A stretch of DNA of 64,000 nucleotides from Parvularcula sp038749595 (GCA_038749595.1 JBCDHW010000005.1:213239-277238), one strand, 5' to 3'; shown: positions 41,699 through 51,342, counted from the first letter of the stretch. Notes: generated by a model from the letters alone, not told the origin. Translations and numbers: made by a program.

Positions 41699-42928
41699 TT
41701 ACGATACGATGCTTTTTGCCGGACGCCATTGCGGGAAAGGATCGTCAAGATCAGGGGGCGACACGACGGTGTAAGCGCTATCTTCAGGGAGCAAGGCACC
41801 ATCGAGTTCTCTCTCGAGGGCCGGCCAATTGATATCTGTACCGATGAAGACCATCTCTTGGCGACGGTCACCATACGGACCTTCCCAGTGCTCCATGACC
41901 ATGGCTTCCCCTGCCTCACCCGGTGGCCACTTTTCCTTTGGGATACTCGCCCACCACAAACCGAGCGGAGAAATGCTCGCGAGCGATCCGGCAAGCGAGT
42001 ATTCGACCGCCCACTCGGGTTGGGTGGCAATCCAAAAATGCCCTTTGGCGCGGATAACGCCGGGAACTGGATTGTTCAAAAGGTCGTGGATTGCCGCGGG
42101 GTCAAACGGACGCCGCGCCCGGTAGACATATGATTCGACACCATATTCCGCAGTCTCTGGTGTGTGGCTTTCGAAACCATAGAGCTCCTGCGCCCACATG
42201 GGATGCTTATGCGCTTCTTCGATATCGAAAAGGTTCGTATCGAGAATAGCGGCGGCAGGAACGTCAGAATAGTTGGCCTCGATAATCCGGACATCGGCGT
42301 TCAAACTGCGGATGATCGTTTTGGCTGCGTCGACTTGTTCCGCGGTCGCATCGTCGACTTTGTTGAGGATAACGACGTCGGCAAACTCGATTTGGTCCGT
42401 CAGCAGATGAACAAGCGACCGGTCATCGTCTTGTCCCGCGACTTCGCCGCGATCCTGGAGGAAGTCCCGGCTTGTGAAATCTTTGAGCAGGTTCACGGCG
42501 TCGACGACGGTGACCATCGTGTCGATCCGCGCGACGTCCGACAGGCTTTCGCCGTCTTCGGAGCGGAAATCGAAGGTCGCGGCCACAGGCATTGGCTCAG
42601 AAATACCTGTTGATTCAATGAGAAGGTAGTCGAAGCGCCCTTCAGCGGCGAGCCGCCTGACCTCGGCCAGAAGATCATCCCTCAGCGTACAGCAGATGCA
42701 GCCGTTCGACATTTCCACGAGCGTTTCGTCTGTGCGGCTTAACTCGGAGCCTGCGCGAACGAGATCGGCATCAATGTTCACTTCGGACATATCGTTGACG
42801 ATGACCGCAACGCGCCGACCTTCTCGATTGTTCAGGACACGGTTGAGGAGCGTCGTTTTGCCTGCCCCGAGGAACCCGGATAGGACCGTGACGGGGAGGC
42901 GATGATCGGTCATGGTTTCTAAGTTCAT
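41699..42928 (-). CDS. zigA: ZigA/CobW-type zinc metallochaperone GTPase
   Basis: A 409-residue G3E GTPase: P-loop SGFLGAGKTTLLNRVL, Walker B-like ESTGISEP, the metal-binding motif NGCICCTLR (CxCC), guanine motif LNKVD and a C-terminal CobW_C domain (AKGHFWIATQ, SISPLGLWWA). This subgroup supplies zinc to client enzymes under zinc limitation. GAGGGTC precedes the ATG at 42928. It is divergent from a Zur-like gene, with a palindrome between them, so zinc-responsive control is likely. Confidence 0.92.
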   Translation of the reverse strand: MNLETMTDHRLPVTVLSGFLGAGKTTLLNRVLNNREGRRVAVIVNDMSEVNIDADLVRAGSELSRTDETLVEMSNGCICCTLRDDLLAEVRRLAAEGRFDYLLIESTGISEPMPVAATFDFRSEDGESLSDVARIDTMVTVVDAVNLLKDFTSRDFLQDRGEVAGQDDDRSLVHLLTDQIEFADVVILNKVDDATAEQVDAAKTIIRSLNADVRIIEANYSDVPAAAILDTNLFDIEEAHKHPMWAQELYGFESHTPETAEYGVESYVYRARRPFDPAAIHDLLNNPVPGVIRAKGHFWIATQPEWAVEYSLAGSLASISPLGLWWASIPKEKWPPGEAGEAMVMEHWEGPYGDRRQEMVFIGTDINWPALERELDGALLPEDSAYTVVSPPDLDDPFPQWRPAKSIVS

Positions 42929-42997
42929 CGGTTGACCCTCAGTTTGTGGGAGCGTGGACGATGTTGCGCTTCTCGATAGTGCCGTGTAGCGTTGAAC

Positions 42998-43010
42998 GCA
43001 ACAATGTTGC
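42998..43010. promoter_or_regulatory. Candidate Zur box between zigA and zur
   Basis: GCAACA-A-TGTTGC, a perfect 13-bp palindrome in the 108-base region between the two starts. Its position 70 bases before zigA and 27 before zur would let one site control both. A 12/13 match lies at 56568-56580 before a TonB receptor. Confidence 0.55.
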
Positions 43011-43036
43011 ATCGAAAACAGCGTGGATGTGGATAG

Positions 43037-43519
43037 ATGAATCGACCGGACAGGCATGGAGAGTCATCGAAAACTGAACACTTTCCCTCGGTTGACGACG
43101 CAATTGCGGCGTGCAGGCTCCGCGGCGGGCAGATGACGCCTCTGCGAATCGCGCTGCTTGAGACGCTGTGGTCCGCTGACCGACCGATGGGGGCCTACGA
43201 CCTAAAAGGTCTGCTTTCGCGCAAGCTCGGGCGCACGATTTCGGCCACGACCGTTTATCGGACGCTCGACTTTCTCTGTGAGCAGGGCGTCGTTGCTCGG
43301 GTCGAGAGCAAAAACGCGTATGTAGCGTGCGCACGTGCCGCAGACGAGCATGCCTCCGTTTTGTTCGTATGCGACGGATGCGGGATCTCTTCGGAGGTGG
43401 AGAACGAGAAACTGGAACGCCTGCTGGCGGCTGATGCAAAGCAACTAGGCTTCTCTGTGAACCACCGCGTCATTGAGTTGTCGGGGTCATGTTCCGCATG
43501 CAGCGTTTCTTCTCCGTGA
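43037..43519 (+). CDS. zur: Fur family regulator, Zur type
   Basis: A 160-residue Fur-fold repressor: winged helix with TPLRIALLETLW and SATTVYRTLDFLCEQGVVARV, and the metal domain with DEHASVLFVCDGCG and CSACSV (two CxxC structural-zinc pairs). It lacks the HHHxH motif typical of Fur and is beside zigA, so Zur is the best call. It probably represses zigA, and perhaps the downstream flavoprotein and transporter genes, when zinc is plentiful. Confidence 0.85.
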   Translation: MNRPDRHGESSKTEHFPSVDDAIAACRLRGGQMTPLRIALLETLWSADRPMGAYDLKGLLSRKLGRTISATTVYRTLDFLCEQGVVARVESKNAYVACARAADEHASVLFVCDGCGISSEVENEKLERLLAADAKQLGFSVNHRVIELSGSCSACSVSSP

Positions 43520-43599
43520 TGCTGCACGTGTCTCGTCATGCGCGACGCCGTTAGGATGCCCACCTCCTTTCCACACACCTACCTTTCCGAGATTATCCT

Positions 43600-44667
43600 A
43601 TGAAAACACATCCTATTATCGTCGTGGGCGCTGGGCCTGCGGGCATCGGAATCTCTGCTCTTTTGATGCGCTGCGGCCTGTCGCCTCTTATTCTCGAGCG
43701 TGGACGGGTTGGCGAAAGCTTGCTGCGTTGGCCGAAGGAAACGCGCTTCATCTCACCCTCGTTCACCGGGAATTTTTTCGGCGCTGTCGATCTTAATGCG
43801 ATCACCCCGGGGAGCTCACCTGCCTTTGGTTTGCAAGCAGAGCACCCGAGTGGTCGTCAGTACGCAAAATATCTCCAGGACGTCGTCAATGTCTACGAGC
43901 TCAATATCGACGAAGGGATCGAAGTCCTCGACGTTGAAGTGCAAGATGACAAAAAAATCTCGCTGACGACCAACGAGGGCGAGCTTCGCTGCCGCGTGTT
44001 GATTTGGGCAGGCGGGGAATTTCAGTATCCGAAGAAAGAGCCGAACATGGTCCGTGTCGGGGACGCGTACAAAGACTTTCCCCAGGGCCATCACGTGATC
44101 ATTGGCGGCTCGGAAAGTGGTATGGAAGCGGCGTACAACCTCGTACGGGCCGGATCGAACGTGACGGTGATCGATCCCGCTTCGCCGTGGAATGAGCGGG
44201 TGAGCGATTCCAGCTATGGCTTAAGTCCGTTCACGTTTGCGCGGCTGCGATGGCTTCAAAAGAGCGGCAAAGCCGAGTTCATCGACGAGGTCGCTGAGGA
44301 CATCAGCGAGTATGAAGTCCGTACACTGAACCACACGATCAAGCTTGACCATCCCGCCATCGACGCGACGGGGTTTGATACAAGCCAAAGCCTCGCCGGG
44401 AAGCTGTTCCATTTTCCTAAAGGCTATGCAGAGCTGACCGAGCTCGACGAGAGCACGCGGCATAAGAATGTTTACCTCGTCGGGCCGAATGTTCAGCACG
44501 ATCGGGCAATCTTCTGTTTTATTTATAAGTATCGCCAGCGGTTTGCCGTTATCGCACGAGAAATTTTGCGCCGTTGGGGCGAGGAAAGCCCCGTCATCCA
44601 AGAATATGCTGGGCGTGGTTTCCTCCTCGACGACCTGCGCTGCTGTGACGGAGAGTGCGTGTGCTGA
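43600..44667 (+). CDS. FAD/NAD(P)-binding flavoprotein with Cys-rich tail (CzcO/YpdA-like)
   Basis: A 355-residue two-dinucleotide-binding-domain flavoprotein: IIVVGAGPAGIGISALL (FAD) and VIIGGSESGMEAAYNLVRAG (NAD(P)), with WAGGEFQYP before the second. This group includes CzcO/ArsO-like and YpdA/bacillithiol-type proteins. The last residues are CCDGECVC, four cysteines that could bind a metal, an unusual addition. The gene is 80 bases after zur and overlaps the transporter gene by seven bases, so flavoprotein and transporter form one unit. Substrate unknown. Confidence 0.75.
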   Translation: MKTHPIIVVGAGPAGIGISALLMRCGLSPLILERGRVGESLLRWPKETRFISPSFTGNFFGAVDLNAITPGSSPAFGLQAEHPSGRQYAKYLQDVVNVYELNIDEGIEVLDVEVQDDKKISLTTNEGELRCRVLIWAGGEFQYPKKEPNMVRVGDAYKDFPQGHHVIIGGSESGMEAAYNLVRAGSNVTVIDPASPWNERVSDSSYGLSPFTFARLRWLQKSGKAEFIDEVAEDISEYEVRTLNHTIKLDHPAIDATGFDTSQSLAGKLFHFPKGYAELTELDESTRHKNVYLVGPNVQHDRAIFCFIYKYRQRFAVIAREILRRWGEESPVIQEYAGRGFLLDDLRCCDGECVC

Positions 44668-45680
44668 CGAAAAGCATTCAGCATGCCGCAGACTTTATGG
44701 GGCAAACCGGAACACCGCTTGCTCTGATTGTCGCGTTGTTGGGCGGGGCGACGGTCGGACTTCTTTTCCCGGGCGTCAGCGAACACGCATCAAGTCAGAT
44801 CGACCTGACGCTTCTGGTCCTCGTCTTTTGTCTTCTCTTTGATGTTCGGCTCAAGGAAATCGGGGCGAGCATTAAGCGGCCAGTTTTTATTGGGATCGCG
44901 CTTTTCACAAATTTCGTCATTGTACCGGCAATCGGTTACTCGATTTCGTCAATTTTGATGGCCGAGCACCCCCTCTTTTTCGTTGGGCTGACGATCTATT
45001 TCTTGTCGCCGTGCACGGATTGGTTTCTCGGGTTTACCCGCTTGGCGAAAGGCAACACGGCGCTGGGCGCGACGCTTTTGCCGATCAATTTGTTGGTCCA
45101 ACTTCTTCTTTATCCGGTATATCTCGATCTTTTCGGCATCCAGGACTCGGTCGCCGTTTCGCAAAATATGTTTGGTGTCCTGTGGCAGTGGTTTTTGGTT
45201 CCGCTGGTCCTTTCCGTGGTTGCCCGTTTTTGTGCTGAACGGTTTCTGAACAGCGCCAATCTGGCCGTGCTTCAGGATGTCGTGTCGCTAGCGGTGCCTC
45301 TTCTCCTCGCCTTTGTAGTTGGGCAAATCGCCGCCGCGAATATTGCGACGCTTGCTGAGCATGTTGCGATTGTTCCGTTGATGCTCGGTGCGATTTTGAT
45401 CTTCTTCGCGCTCACATTCTCTGCCAGTTGGATCCTCTCTCGCTTGATGAACTTTGCCTACGAGGATCAGGTGCTGCTCACCATGACGACGGCCGCGCGG
45501 AACGCTCCGCTTATGCTCGCGGTCACGGTGACCGTCATCCCAGATCAGCCTGTGATCTACGCAGCAATTATCATTGGTATGCTGATTGAACTCCCGCACC
45601 TCATCCTTTTGAAAACGATCCTTCTGAGACAGTTCAAAGCGACGAACGGACAGCCTGTTCAGCCGGCGGTGCAGGCATAG
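44661..45680 (+). CDS. Bile acid:sodium symporter / ACR3-like family transporter
   Basis: A 339-residue protein with about ten membrane segments of the SBF/ACR3 fold; YFLSPCTDWFLGFTRLAKGN carries the conserved Cys seen in ACR3 arsenite carriers. Best start is the GTG at 44661 with GGAG seven bases upstream; it overlaps the flavoprotein stop. ACR3 proteins extrude arsenite, SBF proteins import organic anions. No ArsR or ArsC is present, so an arsenic role is not supported by context; coupling with the flavoprotein and zur is. Confidence 0.8.
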   Translation: MLTKSIQHAADFMGQTGTPLALIVALLGGATVGLLFPGVSEHASSQIDLTLLVLVFCLLFDVRLKEIGASIKRPVFIGIALFTNFVIVPAIGYSISSILMAEHPLFFVGLTIYFLSPCTDWFLGFTRLAKGNTALGATLLPINLLVQLLLYPVYLDLFGIQDSVAVSQNMFGVLWQWFLVPLVLSVVARFCAERFLNSANLAVLQDVVSLAVPLLLAFVVGQIAAANIATLAEHVAIVPLMLGAILIFFALTFSASWILSRLMNFAYEDQVLLTMTTAARNAPLMLAVTVTVIPDQPVIYAAIIIGMLIELPHLILLKTILLRQFKATNGQPVQPAVQA

Positions 45681-45777
45681 GCGCGCCTCCAACGCGCTGA
45701 CCACTGGGTGCGAGATCGAAATAAGGTTGGTCGTCAGCGGGTTGTACGGGTTCATTGTGCGAGGACCCGCCGCTGCT

Positions 45778-46770
45778 TTAGCAGATGTCGACCACGACTT
45801 TGCCGATCGCTTGGCCGCTTGTGAGGCGATCATGGGCCGCGCCGACCTGTTCGAACGCATACGTGTTGGGGTCGAGGACAGGCTTAAGCGCACCGGCATC
45901 GACGAAAGCAGAGAGCTTTGCTAAAATTTCTCCGTGTACGGTGCGGCCATGGTCATGGAGCATAGGGATCAACATGAAGATCACGTGGAGCGAGAGGCCT
46001 TTGAAGTGTGCCGGTGTTAAGTCGAGCTCAAGCAGGGCGACAGTCGTAGCGATATGGGCGTTCAACGCAGCCGCTTCGAATGAGTTGGCCATATTCGCTC
46101 CGCCCACGGAGTCGAACACCACATCAAAGCCTACGCCGCCGGTGTGCTGAGCGACGTAATCGGCGACCGATTCGGTTTTGAAATCGATGGGCGTAGCGCC
46201 GAAGCCTTTGATCATTGCGCGTTGCGGATCGCCGGTACCTGTGGCGTAGACGTCAGCACCAAGATGGTTCGCTAACTGAACAGCGACGTGTCCCACGCCG
46301 CCCGCGCCGCCTTGGACGAGGATCTTTTGCCCCGCTTTGGCGCCCGCGCGGGTGAGCCCTTCATATGCGGTGATCCCCACGAGCGGGAGAGCCGCAGCCT
46401 CGCGCATGGACAGAGACTTCGGCTTATGGGCGATCAGCCTCGCGTCGGCGGACATGAGCTCAGCCAAGCTTCCTTGCATACCGATGAGCCCGCCGGCGCA
46501 GCCGAAAACCTCATCGCCCGGCTTGAAGCCTTCGACACCCTCGCCGACTGTCTCAATTGTCCCAGCGAAATCCATCCCTAAGATTGCGGGTAAGTCAGGC
46601 GAAAGCGGCAGCTGTTCCTGCCCCAACTGCCGAATCATCGTGTCGACCGTGTTGACGCTGCTGGCCGCAATCCGCACGACGACATTTCCGGGGGTCACTG
46701 TCGGTTCTGGAACGTCGGCAGGTTCAAACTGCGCAGCCTCGCCATAAGCGTTGAGGACCATCGCTTTCAT
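45778..46770 (-). CDS. Zinc-type MDR quinone oxidoreductase
   Basis: A 330-residue medium-chain dehydrogenase/reductase of the zeta-crystallin type: GMDFAGTIETVGEGVEGFKPGD, then the NADPH-binding loop ILVQGGAGGVGHVAVQLANH. No catalytic zinc Cys/His set is seen, as for quinone reductases. The start MKAMVLNAYGEA at 46770 is standard. It lies 102 bases from the LysR gene on the same strand; both may respond to electrophiles. Confidence 0.9.
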   Translation of the reverse strand: MKAMVLNAYGEAAQFEPADVPEPTVTPGNVVVRIAASSVNTVDTMIRQLGQEQLPLSPDLPAILGMDFAGTIETVGEGVEGFKPGDEVFGCAGGLIGMQGSLAELMSADARLIAHKPKSLSMREAAALPLVGITAYEGLTRAGAKAGQKILVQGGAGGVGHVAVQLANHLGADVYATGTGDPQRAMIKGFGATPIDFKTESVADYVAQHTGGVGFDVVFDSVGGANMANSFEAAALNAHIATTVALLELDLTPAHFKGLSLHVIFMLIPMLHDHGRTVHGEILAKLSAFVDAGALKPVLDPNTYAFEQVGAAHDRLTSGQAIGKVVVDIC

Positions 46771-46872
46771 CACGGTTGCTCCGTATGCATCTGATGGAAG
46801 AGACTGTGGCGTGCGCGAGATCCGATGACTATCAGCACCCATCGATAATCAGTTTATGGGCTTTCGATATAA

Positions 46873-47784
46873 TTATCCGCCCCGTTGCCAAATCGGGGGC
46901 GTACCGATCGTCTCGACAAGGAAGTCAATGAACGCCCGAACCTTTCCGGTTAGAACATTCGATTTGGGGTAGACGAGCCAAATGGCCGAGCCGTCGTCCA
47001 CCTCATAATCCGGCAGCACCCGCACCAGCGATCCTTGTTTCAGTTCGCGGTGGATGCTCCACATCGACGCCATTGAGATCCCAACCCCCGCCTCCGTTGC
47101 AATCCGCATACTGGTGCCATCGTCGCAAGTGATCCGGTGGGCACTGTTCTGCGGGGGATAGGTGCACGGCGGGTCGTTGGCACTTTTCAGATCGCGGGGC
47201 TTCGCATCGCCGAACACCAGCAACTGATGGCGCGCTAGATCGTCAGGGGATCTGGGGGCACCGTTCGCTTGGATATAGGCTGGCGAGGCACAGAGCACAC
47301 GCTGGTCGTCGGCCAACTTGCGCCCCATCAACGCGCTGTCCTGAATAGCGAAGTTGCGGAGCGCCAGGTCGTAACCTCCATCAATCAACCGGGTCTGGGT
47401 ATCGGACAGCCGCAGGTCGAGATTGATACCCGGATGGCGGTCGAGGAACGCGGGCAACGCGGGAAGGATATAGAGCTGCGCGAACGTGCTTGATGCGGCG
47501 AAGCGAAGGGTCCCGGTGATTTCCGGCTTGCCGTGGCCGAGGGCGACAAGGCCCGCATCCTCCTGGGCGAGGATTTCCCGCGCAAAGGGCAAAAATTCGG
47601 CACCCTCGAGCGAAAGAGCAACTTTTCGCGTCGAGCGGTGGAGGAGGTCGGCGCCCAGTTGCTTCTCAAGCTTCGAGAGCCGCGCACCGGCCACAGCCGG
47701 CGAGAGGCCCAACTGGCGCCCCGCTGCGCTGATGTTGAGCAGATCCGCGGCCATGACGAACAAGCGCAGGGCTTCCGTGTCCAT
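46873..47784 (-). CDS. LysR family transcriptional regulator
   Basis: A 303-residue LTTR: N-terminal HTH (LRLFVMAADLLNISAAGRQL, then LSPAVAGARLSKLEKQLG) and an effector domain of the CrgA type. The ATG at 47784 (MDTEALRLF) fits the family; the frame is open further upstream. It is divergent from the 2OG-oxygenase/SDR pair and precedes the quinone oxidoreductase on its own strand, so it could regulate either. Confidence 0.93.
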   Translation of the reverse strand: MDTEALRLFVMAADLLNISAAGRQLGLSPAVAGARLSKLEKQLGADLLHRSTRKVALSLEGAEFLPFAREILAQEDAGLVALGHGKPEITGTLRFAASSTFAQLYILPALPAFLDRHPGINLDLRLSDTQTRLIDGGYDLALRNFAIQDSALMGRKLADDQRVLCASPAYIQANGAPRSPDDLARHQLLVFGDAKPRDLKSANDPPCTYPPQNSAHRITCDDGTSMRIATEAGVGISMASMWSIHRELKQGSLVRVLPDYEVDDGSAIWLVYPKSNVLTGKVRAFIDFLVETIGTPPIWQRGG

Positions 47785-47981
47785 GGGTTTTATATCCAAA
47801 AACGAAAAACTGATTACGCTGCTAGGCAAATTATATTCTTGAAGCAATCAATTATCTTTCCGTGGTCCAGCGGATTGGTGTGTTGGGTCCGCCCGGCGAA
47901 CCAGTCCTCACCATGCTCGGCTGGAGCATCGGAGACCGGAGCCTCGTCCGTTATTGGTAACCCGAGAAAGGCCGCACCATC

Positions 47982-48893
47982 ATGTCGACCACCCTCCTCA
48001 GCCGTGCACGGAACATCGATCGTCCCTCGCGGGAAGCTATGCTGCAAAGAGATCCCTCCGTATACCAGTTTTGGAACATGAACGGGGCGCTATTCGAACG
48101 CGCCTGGGCCGACTGGGAAGCGGGCGGCGGCGGCGATGGTCTTGTCCTCGATCGCAGGCTGTACGACCCCAAGTTGCGGCAGGCCGTCGAGAATAGCTGG
48201 GCCGATCCCGAGAAAGAGGGCGCCGTCAAACACTTGTGGACCGAAGTGTTTCCCGGCGTTTTCAAAGCGCAATTCTTTGATCCTGGGCAGGTCCGTGAGC
48301 TGCGTGCCTACATGGACAGCGTTGCGGACGCGGGCATCCCGCTCCGCCCGCCTTACGGGATTGTGCTCAACCGTGGCGGCGGGATGCTTGATCCGCGCTC
48401 GGAAGGTTATCTGGCGGCACCGCGGTTCCAAGCGTTCTACCGTGACCTGATGGATCGCTTTATGCGCCCCATCGCGCGGCTCCTGTTTGCGGACGTGTAC
48501 GGGTACGACACGCAGACGTTTGGCTTTTGCATCCAGTGGCAGGCTGGGAAGGACACAAAGCTTAGACCGCATACAGACGCTTCGTCCGTGACGCTCAACA
48601 TCAACCTCAATGCACCGGGTGAAGACTATGCAGGATCGGCGGTGCGTTTCATGGACCCCGCGTCCCAGAAGGTCGAAAGCTTGATCTTCGAGCCGGGCAC
48701 AGCTCTCATCCACCACGGAAGCGTTCCCCATGCCTCAGAACCCATCACCAGCGGTGAACGCCACAACTTTGTGCTCTGGCTTTATGGAGACCACGGACAA
48801 ACACCGCGACCAGGCGCACCTTTGAAAGCTGTTGGAGCCCGGGACCGCTGGACGATACCGCAGACACCATCGGACAGGTTTGCGCCATTCTGA
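47982..48893 (+). CDS. 2OG-Fe(II) dioxygenase (prolyl 4-hydroxylase-like)
   Basis: A 303-residue protein with the facial-triad motif HTDASSVTLNINLN (HxD), a distal His in HHGSVPHASEP and Arg in SGERHNFVLWLY for 2-oxoglutarate. The fold matches P4H-type oxygenases. Substrate unknown. The SDR gene starts shortly after the stop on the same strand, suggesting a small oxidative pathway under the divergent LysR regulator. Confidence 0.8.
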   Translation: MSTTLLSRARNIDRPSREAMLQRDPSVYQFWNMNGALFERAWADWEAGGGGDGLVLDRRLYDPKLRQAVENSWADPEKEGAVKHLWTEVFPGVFKAQFFDPGQVRELRAYMDSVADAGIPLRPPYGIVLNRGGGMLDPRSEGYLAAPRFQAFYRDLMDRFMRPIARLLFADVYGYDTQTFGFCIQWQAGKDTKLRPHTDASSVTLNINLNAPGEDYAGSAVRFMDPASQKVESLIFEPGTALIHHGSVPHASEPITSGERHNFVLWLYGDHGQTPRPGAPLKAVGARDRWTIPQTPSDRFAPF

Positions 48894-48941
48894 ATGCTCA
48901 GTAAACGATTGATTTTACCAGACAACGCTAGGAATAATGAG

Positions 48942-49739
48942 ATGACCAAAACCATCGTGATCACCGGCGCCACCGACGGCATCGGTCTTGAAACTGCGAA
49001 GATGTTAGCCGCGATGGGCCACACGCTCCTCCTTCACGGGCGGAGCCAGGACAAGCTCGAAGCCGTCGCTGAAACCGTTTCAGCACTCGACGGAGCAGGC
49101 GAGATAAAGACCTACCGCGCTGATCTATCTGACTTAACGCAGGTCAGAGGCCTCGCGCAGGCAATCAAAAGCGACGTTTCTGCCATCGACGTTCTCATCA
49201 ACAATGCGGGCGTTTTCAAGCTGGCCGAACCTCAGACCAAGGACGGATACGACGCGCGGTTCGTCGTCAACGTCGTCGCGCCTTTCAGCTTAACGAATGA
49301 CTTGCTGCCGCTTCTGGGATCCGAGGGGCGCGTCGTAAACCTGTCTTCAGCGGCCCAGGCTCCCGTCGATATCCAAGGCTTCCTCAGTAAACGTTCTTTT
49401 ACCGACAGCGAAGCCTACGCCCAAAGTAAGCTTGCTCTGACCATGTGGTCCTTTGAATTGGCAAGGGTCGTCGGCGACGCTGGGCCGATGATTGTCGCCG
49501 TCAATCCGGCCTCGTTCCTTGGGAGCAAGATGGTCAAGGAAGCGTACGGCCACGTCGGACACGACTTGCGGATCGGCGCCGACATCCTCGTGCGCGCGGC
49601 CTTAAGCGAAGAGTTCGCCGATGCATCAGGCCGCTACTACGACAATGATGTCAAACGGTTTGCTGACCCTCATCCCGATGCGCAGGACGCTGTCAAAAGC
49701 AAGGACGTGATCGCAGCAATCGAAAAACTAATCGCCTAA
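48942..49739 (+). CDS. Short-chain dehydrogenase/reductase
   Basis: A 265-residue classical SDR: TGATDGIGLETAKML (cofactor), NNAGVF, VNLSSAAQ and the YAQSKLAL catalytic Tyr-Lys. AGGA precedes the ATG at 48942; an earlier in-frame ATG at 48894 directly follows the upstream stop. It resembles the WW-oxidoreductase/retinol-dehydrogenase-like group. Likely co-transcribed with the dioxygenase. Confidence 0.9.
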   Translation: MTKTIVITGATDGIGLETAKMLAAMGHTLLLHGRSQDKLEAVAETVSALDGAGEIKTYRADLSDLTQVRGLAQAIKSDVSAIDVLINNAGVFKLAEPQTKDGYDARFVVNVVAPFSLTNDLLPLLGSEGRVVNLSSAAQAPVDIQGFLSKRSFTDSEAYAQSKLALTMWSFELARVVGDAGPMIVAVNPASFLGSKMVKEAYGHVGHDLRIGADILVRAALSEEFADASGRYYDNDVKRFADPHPDAQDAVKSKDVIAAIEKLIA

Positions 49740-49929
49740 CCTGCGCCGGATCCGATCCTCCACGCATGCTGAGCGGTCGCGCTTCACGGCGCGGAGGCTT
49801 GGCCGCGAAACACGCTGGAGCACCGCCGGTAACCCTCGCCAGCGCACTGGGCTGCAGGATCGAGCAGCGGCGCGCGCCAACGCTAGCGCTTTGCGAACTC
49901 TTCCGTATAAAGACAGAATGTCGTCGGCG

Positions 49930-51324
49930 CTAGATGAAGTCGAGACCGGAGCGTGAGAAATTTCCGAGGTTGGGCAGTGACGCGTTCAGTTCGCCCTCTG
50001 AAAGGCCGAACCACGATCCCAGCTTCGCAGCATACTCTTCGACCGACACACTCGGGATGATCCGGCCATTGCCTGTGTCGGCCTGGTGCCCAACGGCAGG
50101 CGGCGGCAGGCTGCCGTAGATATTGCCGCCATTAACGGCGCCGCCAACTGCGAATTGGTGGCCGCCCCAGCCGTGATCCGTACCATTACCGTTGACCACC
50201 AAGCTTCGTCCGAAATCCGAGGCGGTGAAGAGCGTCACATCATTTTCGAGACCGAGTTCACCCATAGCGGCGTGAAACGCTCCTATCCCTGCATCGATCT
50301 GGGCCAAAAGCGCGGGTAATGTCGTCGCTTGGGCTGAATGCGTGTCTAACCCCCCGACTCCGACGAAGAAAATCTGACGGCTTGCAAACAATTCGCTCCG
50401 TAGAGAAATGGTTTCGGCGACGGCCCGGAGCTGGGCGCCGAGCGGCCCGGTAAAGCTTGCGTTGAACGATGCGGCGCGTGACCGCGCCGAATTGAAGAGA
50501 TCGTTTGTTCTAAGGCCGCCGTCGATCGCTCTAACCATATCCCTTTCGAGGATGTGCGCCCCGTCCAACGTGGGCGATCCAAGGGTTTGCCGAATAGCCT
50601 CGAGCAGATCGCGCCGTTCAGGGTCAAGATCCGTCTGTTTGAGGTCGGCCAACAGGAAGAGCTCGGCGGGACCATCGGTGCTAAACGTATACGGACTTGA
50701 TAAACGGCCACTGAGTAGCGGGCCAAACTCCCCTGAGGTGATGGTCGTGAACTCTTGTCGCGACGCATTTGCGCCCGCTGCCAAAACGGCATCTGCAAAT
50801 AGACCTCCCCACCCAAACTGTGCGCCCTCCGGAGCACTGGCCTGCCAGGTCGCTTGCTGATCGTTGTGTGAAAAAAGCCGTGGAGGGAGCTTTGCACCAC
50901 TGCTCTGAAAAGTCGTTCGTGTCACCGGCTCAATGAGAGGTCCGACATTGCTAATGATCGCCGCGTCACCGCGATCAAAGAGCGATTTCACGTTCGGCAT
51001 CTCTGGCGGTAGAGCGATCTGGCGACTAGCCAGAACCGTATCGGTACGTGGTACCAAAGGCTTGAGGTTCGCACGCTGACGATTAGCTCCTTGGGTGGCG
51101 ATCAAGGCCTGACGGATATTGGCAAACGCATCGTACGAAGCGCTGTCGTAGGGGAGGAGAACGTCGTGGCCATCTAGACCGCCGAGTAGAAAAACGCAGA
51201 CCAACGCTTTGTATCCGGATGTATTTGCGGCGTGCGACGTGATCGCAGCAGGATGCGCCATGATCGCTGCTGAAGACAATACGCTCGCGCTGGCTTGCTT
51301 GAAAAAATGGCGTCGATTGATCAT
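49930..51324 (-). CDS. DUF1501 family exported protein
   Basis: A 464-residue protein with an RRHFFKQ twin-arginine-like start (MINRRHFFKQASASVLSSAA) and the DUF1501 sulfatase-like domain: VCVFLLGGLDGHDVLLPYD, LFSHNDQQATWQA, FFVGVGGLDTHSAQ and FTASDFGRS with GTDHGWGGH. These residues match the metal-binding set of the alkaline-phosphatase-like fold. It pairs, as in many bacteria, with the DUF1800 gene just upstream (19-base gap). Substrate unknown. Confidence 0.9.
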   Translation of the reverse strand: MINRRHFFKQASASVLSSAAIMAHPAAITSHAANTSGYKALVCVFLLGGLDGHDVLLPYDSASYDAFANIRQALIATQGANRQRANLKPLVPRTDTVLASRQIALPPEMPNVKSLFDRGDAAIISNVGPLIEPVTRTTFQSSGAKLPPRLFSHNDQQATWQASAPEGAQFGWGGLFADAVLAAGANASRQEFTTITSGEFGPLLSGRLSSPYTFSTDGPAELFLLADLKQTDLDPERRDLLEAIRQTLGSPTLDGAHILERDMVRAIDGGLRTNDLFNSARSRAASFNASFTGPLGAQLRAVAETISLRSELFASRQIFFVGVGGLDTHSAQATTLPALLAQIDAGIGAFHAAMGELGLENDVTLFTASDFGRSLVVNGNGTDHGWGGHQFAVGGAVNGGNIYGSLPPPAVGHQADTGNGRIIPSVSVEEYAAKLGSWFGLSEGELNASLPNLGNFSRSGLDFI

Positions 51325-51342
51325 CAGTTGACTCCTCCCATG

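Noticed and set aside
44661..45680. Arsenic-resistance operon (ACR3 with ArsO-like flavoprotein)
   Set aside because: No arsR, arsC or arsH nearby; neighbours are zur and zigA, so the arsenic label was not applied.
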